From positions 7,630-71,629 of the forward strand of contig CAZRGM010000003.1 of assembly GCA_964599635.1 (NCBI GenBank): DNA of 64,000 bases, given 5' to 3'. Numbering within the stretch: position 1 is the first letter of the stretch; each line of letters begins with the position of its first letter. Positions 60,914 through 64,000 of the stretch are shown here, piece after piece. The stretch is from WJMT01 sp964599635 (lineage in GTDB: Bacteria > Acidobacteriota > Aminicenantia > Aminicenantales > Aminicenantaceae). A program made the position numbers and the translations under genes. The notes below the pieces were generated by a model. That model ran no database searches and was not told the origin of the DNA. It saw only the letters and a program-made list of their open reading frames with translations.

Positions 60914-62539
60914 TCATTGACCTATAATATGGATCAATTTATTTAATCCTTTGAGAGTCCGAGTTCCCAAATCAACTCTGAGAATTCTTCTGTTTTTCTC
61001 TTTAAGAGCCTGAAAATCACCTAAAGACTGAGCTCTGATGATGGATTTGAAGGAATAGGCTTCCCCTGGAACCTGAATATCCACTTGAGGAGTATCAATA
61101 ATCTGAAGGAAAAGACCTTTGTCAGGCCCTCCTTTATGAAGCTGACCCGTGGAGTGAAGGAACCTGGGCCCAAAGCCCATAGTGGTGGTGATTCCTAACC
61201 TTTTTTGCAGCTCTAGTCTTATCTTCTGAATTCTTTGACTTACTTTTTCAGAAGGAGCTAAATAGGCCTGAACCGCCGCATAATCTCCTCTTTTCTTTTG
61301 AGAAAGCCATTCTTCCATGGCTTTTTTTAAGCTCCCCTGATCCTCTATAGGAAAGGTCTCTCCTATCTCTTTAAATCCCTTTCTTTTTTTTGAAAACTCT
61401 TGTATGGCGCTACCTGCAAAATCCTTGGCAGCCTGAACATCAGGCTGATTAAAAGCATGGACTTTTAAATAGGAACCCACCGCGGCCACCGCTGTTTCCC
61501 AGTTAAATATTTCACTTCCCAGCTCATATTTATTTCTCAATTCTATTTTTATAAACGGAACCTTTTTATCCTCGACAATCTTTACGTATTTTCCAATTTC
61601 TCTATATTCTTCATCCAAATAGAAAAAAACAAAAAAACGGTCTTTATAATCCGCTTCTTTCTTGATCCAAGGATCATTGATAACTGGAATCATCCCTTTT
61701 CCATCTTTACCCAGACTTTCTGCCACCAGCTGCTCAAGCCAGCTGGGAAAGGCTCTCAGCGTTTCAGAGGTCACAAAAGTAAGTTTATCTCTTCTCTCTC
61801 CCACTGATCCTAATACAGCTCCTAAGAATAAATCAAAATCCTTTTCTCCATAATCTAAAAGATTTTTGACATCCACTCCAGTGAGAGACGCAGGAACCAG
61901 TCCGAATTCAGTCAAGGCAGAAAACCGTCCCCCTATATCTGGATAAGGATTGAATATCTTTCTAAATTTTTTATCCTGCGCTTCTCTCATAAGGGGAGTG
62001 CCGTAATCTGTCACGGCAATGAAATGGGATCCAGGATCTTTTTCCATTTTTTTGAATTCAGACCAGAAAAAATGAAACAAAGACAGAGTCTCCAGCGTGG
62101 TGCCGGATTTACTGGATACAATAAAAAGAGTCGATTTCAAATGAATTCTTTTTCGGATCTCCTTCACCCTTTCCGGGTGAGTGCTGTCACAAACTGTGAG
62201 CTTGGGAAATCCTGGAGCTTCCCTAAATGTCTTCTGAAATACTTCTGGAGCTAAGCTTGAACCCCCCATTCCAATTAAAATCAAGTCAGAAAATTGTTCC
62301 TTTTTAACCTCCTCTGTAAATGTCTCTATCTCCTTTATTCGTTCTTTCATTTTTACCGGAAGTTCAAGCCAGCCCAATCGATCGACGATCTCAGGCTGGA
62401 ACGTGTCCACCCATAAAGACCAATCCTTATGCCACAATCTTTCCAGAAAGTTATCTTCCTCCCACAGGGACAACAAATCTTTTGCTGAATTTTCTTCCTC
62501 AAACAGGTTATACGAATATCTGCTGTTTTTTATATTCAA
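60914..62539 (-). CDS. pgi: Glucose-6-phosphate isomerase
   Basis: 541 residues. The sugar-phosphate isomerase fold shows LIGMGGSSLAPEVF, SSKSGTTLETL (phosphate-binding), PDIGGRFSALTEFGLVP (isomerase signature) and the C-terminal GPRFLHSTGQLHKGG. The divergent sequence resembles the isomerase half of the fused transaldolase-isomerase proteins, but no transaldolase part is attached. It interconverts glucose 6-phosphate and fructose 6-phosphate. The start codon appears to be TTG with GAGAGG upstream. Confidence 0.86.
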   Translation of the reverse strand: MNIKNSRYSYNLFEEENSAKDLLSLWEEDNFLERLWHKDWSLWVDTFQPEIVDRLGWLELPVKMKERIKEIETFTEEVKKEQFSDLILIGMGGSSLAPEVFQKTFREAPGFPKLTVCDSTHPERVKEIRKRIHLKSTLFIVSSKSGTTLETLSLFHFFWSEFKKMEKDPGSHFIAVTDYGTPLMREAQDKKFRKIFNPYPDIGGRFSALTEFGLVPASLTGVDVKNLLDYGEKDFDLFLGAVLGSVGERRDKLTFVTSETLRAFPSWLEQLVAESLGKDGKGMIPVINDPWIKKEADYKDRFFVFFYLDEEYREIGKYVKIVEDKKVPFIKIELRNKYELGSEIFNWETAVAAVGSYLKVHAFNQPDVQAAKDFAGSAIQEFSKKRKGFKEIGETFPIEDQGSLKKAMEEWLSQKKRGDYAAVQAYLAPSEKVSQRIQKIRLELQKRLGITTTMGFGPRFLHSTGQLHKGGPDKGLFLQIIDTPQVDIQVPGEAYSFKSIIRAQSLGDFQALKEKNRRILRVDLGTRTLKGLNKLIHIIGQ

Positions 62540-62676
62540 GTTGAGCCTCTCTTTATAATTAAATGGTCGTCAGATCACCGTGTCGCTCCGCTCCCCGTGA
62601 TGACGAACGGAGCATAAGCCACAAGAGAATTTCACTTCGGGTCGCCATATTTTATGAATAATCCATTCTATTTAAA

Positions 62677-62933
62677 TTAGATTATTCACGAGTCAAGATT
62701 GCGTCAGATGCAAGGCACAGGGTATGAAGCTGTGGTCCTTCACCGCAAATACCCTGTAACGAAGCAGATGACGTAAGATCGGCTCGCCTGTAAGGTAAAA
62801 TATGTATGCATAATAATATAAATCAAAACAGAAATAAACGTAAGAATAAAAATTCTTTTTTTTATGAATTCTAAGAAGCATGAATCTTGGTAAACATTTA
62901 TGTAAATGCATACATATTTTATGAATAATCCAA
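62677..62933. repeat. Full-length (257 bp) dispersed structured element
   Basis: Same orientation as the copy at 44472. Ends TTAGATTATTCA (62677-62688) and TGAATAATCCAA (62922-62933). Stems: CGTC/GACG (62702-62705, 62770-62773), ACAGGGTAT/ATACCCTGT (62717-62725, 62749-62757) and a perfect 15-bp AAAATATGTATGCAT/ATGCATACATATTTT (62797-62811, 62906-62920). The right end falls 2 bp past the DUF481 stop codon. The remaining gap 62540-62676 holds an imperfect hairpin (CGTCA-GA-TCACCG with CGTGATGACG) and a stray element end at about 62652-62665. Confidence 0.82.
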
Positions 62934-62935
62934 TT

Positions 62936-63739
62936 TTATATTTTTATGACTAGAGAGCTCAGAAAAAACATATCCGTATTTTTATATCCCTCCACAGGGA
63001 GATTTTGATAGATAATCTGAACACTGGTCTTGAGAGCAAGCCGCGAATTTATAGACGAATAAATTGATGAGACTGAATTAATTCGGAAATCTTTAACTTC
63101 TTCTGTATTGAGAAATACCGTTTCCTGATGGACGATTTTTGAATTTTCTGAAATTTTCACTGAAACTTTTCCTATGAATAAAGAAGAAACAAATGAACTC
63201 CGGATTGTTTCTTTCCAAAGAGATGAGGAATCGTTCAGATTCACTTCCACCCGTGTGGTGCTGTTTTCATTATTCCAACCCAAAGCCACTTCAGTAGTTA
63301 AATCGACACTTTCGGTTTTGACCCAGGTGCCTCCCCCGCCTAATGAGAAAGCAAGCCTGTAGTTATAGCCAGCCAGTTTGTTTCTTTCATAGCGAAGGAA
63401 TCCCAATATATAAGAGCAAGGAAAAATTTTTCGATCGTACTTTAGATGACTGTAATAAACCTCGGTTTTTTTCTCCCCATTCGAAGTGGCTTTGATGAAC
63501 TTACCTTTATACTCAATCTTGTTTAATTTCTTTATCTGGAAGGCCTGTTCTGTATCAAAACTGAGAGAAAAATTCTGATTATTTCCTCTCACTAGAACGA
63601 GTGAAAGGCCTGTCTCAGAGCTATACTTTAAAGGCTTCTCGTCTTCTTCCTTTTGATCCTCTGCAAAAATATGAGTATTCAATAAAAGAGAGACGAGTAG
63701 AGAAAGTATAATGATATTCCATCCTGTTCTCTCTCTCAT
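62936..63739 (-). CDS. DUF481-family outer-membrane beta-barrel protein
   Basis: 267 residues with a Sec signal (WNIIILSLLVSLLLNTHIFA). SSETGLSLVLVRGNNQNFSL, then KIEYKGKFIKATSNGEKK and SYILGFLRYERNKLAGYNYR alternate polar and nonpolar residues as beta strands, and the pattern matches the DUF481 (YdiY-like) family of small barrels. The C-terminus FFLSSLVIKI is strand-like. Function unknown. Confidence 0.75.
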   Translation of the reverse strand: MRERTGWNIIILSLLVSLLLNTHIFAEDQKEEDEKPLKYSSETGLSLVLVRGNNQNFSLSFDTEQAFQIKKLNKIEYKGKFIKATSNGEKKTEVYYSHLKYDRKIFPCSYILGFLRYERNKLAGYNYRLAFSLGGGGTWVKTESVDLTTEVALGWNNENSTTRVEVNLNDSSSLWKETIRSSFVSSLFIGKVSVKISENSKIVHQETVFLNTEEVKDFRINSVSSIYSSINSRLALKTSVQIIYQNLPVEGYKNTDMFFLSSLVIKI

Positions 63740-63789
63740 TCTTCTCCATAAGATATTAAATATTTTTCAAGACATCAAGAACTTTTAAA

Positions 63790-64000
63790 CCTGGATTTCT
63801 TCATAAAAAAATGGCGATGTTTTCATAATTCATTTCGTTTCAGCGATTTACAAGACTTTTTCAAAAATAATGACTTGAACATTTTTCCTGTTTATATTTT
63901 TATTTTAATCGCCATTTTTTTACCATTGAGGCAAGCCGATCTCACTGCATCTGCTTCGTTATAGGGCATTCGCAGTGAAAGACCACGACTTCATGCCCTA
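63790..64000. repeat. Dispersed structured element cut by window end
   Basis: Same orientation as the copy at 60571. Left end CCTGGATTTCTTCA (63790-63803), stem AAAAAAATGGCGAT/ATCGCCATTTTTTT (63805-63818, 63908-63921), and core stem TAGGGCAT/ATGCCCTA (63962-63969, 63993-64000). The right end lies outside the window. Confidence 0.78.

Noticed and set aside
1..64000. CRISPR arrays, prophage genes or toxin-antitoxin pairs
   Set aside because: No regular short direct repeats with spacers, no Cas, phage structural or integrase genes, and no convincing small toxin gene pairs were seen.

Overview
The window is a stretch of bacterial chromosome, moderately AT-rich, from a Gram-negative (diderm) anaerobe. 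Lipoprotein and Sec signal peptides, a TonB-dependent receptor with an N-terminal carboxypeptidase-regulatory domain, GWxTD-type secreted proteins, a large BNR/sortilin-like secreted protein, a TldD/TldE pair and an Hdr/2-oxoacid:ferredoxin oxidoreductase cluster together suggest Candidatus Aminicenantes or a relative near Acidobacteriota. That placement is inference; no rRNA or tRNA gene was recognised.

Layout. 1-3.3 kb: end of a zinc-ribbon/TPR protein, a lipoprotein gamma-glutamyltransferase and a metallo-beta-lactamase (MBL) fold enzyme. 3.3-6.7 kb: a very AT-rich block with an XRE regulator whose ImmA/IrrE-like domain has lost HExxH, parAB, DnaA-box-like 9-mers and a perfect 20-bp palindrome. 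6.7-13.8 kb: a tightly overlapping minus-strand operon (CooC-like ATPase, PfkB sugar kinase, NagZ-like lipoprotein, GDP-mannose-epimerase-like SDR, MlrC-like lipoprotein) preceded by an exported MBL enzyme. 14-25 kb: queH, and corrinoid one-carbon pieces (homocysteine methyltransferase domain, corrinoid protein, MttB-like methyltransferase, MetH-activation-like protein) interspersed with GH127, NYN-LOTUS, SatD-like, galactokinase and aminotransferase genes. 25-35 kb: M1 peptidase, PAS-GAF-GGDEF diguanylate cyclase, dodecin, BNR protein and CstA. 35.6-41.2 kb: hdrCB-korDAB-hdrA operon. 41-48 kb: tldE/tldD, a beta-CASP nuclease and an M14 peptidase. 48.6-55.8 kb: two GWxTD proteins and a CarboxypepD-TPR protein facing a TonB receptor. 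56-64 kb: serine hydrolase, zinc ribbon, PhoU and Na/Pi transporter, glucose-6-phosphate isomerase and a DUF481 outer-membrane protein.

The genes fit a heterotroph living on peptides and sugars: secreted peptidases, gamma-glutamyltransferase, CstA and aminotransferase deliver amino acids and 2-oxoacids; KorAB-D oxidises 2-oxoacids to acyl-CoA and reduced ferredoxin; HdrABC would couple that ferredoxin to a disulfide or other acceptor.

The most unusual content is a dispersed repeat family in the intergenic spaces. Three full copies of about 255 bp and one cut by the window end have terminal inverted repeats of the type CCTGRAYTATTCA. Inside are three stems whose arms differ between copies but stay complementary, which is covariation visible by eye. 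Short derivatives consist mostly of the ends. Copies sit directly against genes: two supply the last codons and stop of a host gene, and others lie just before start codons.
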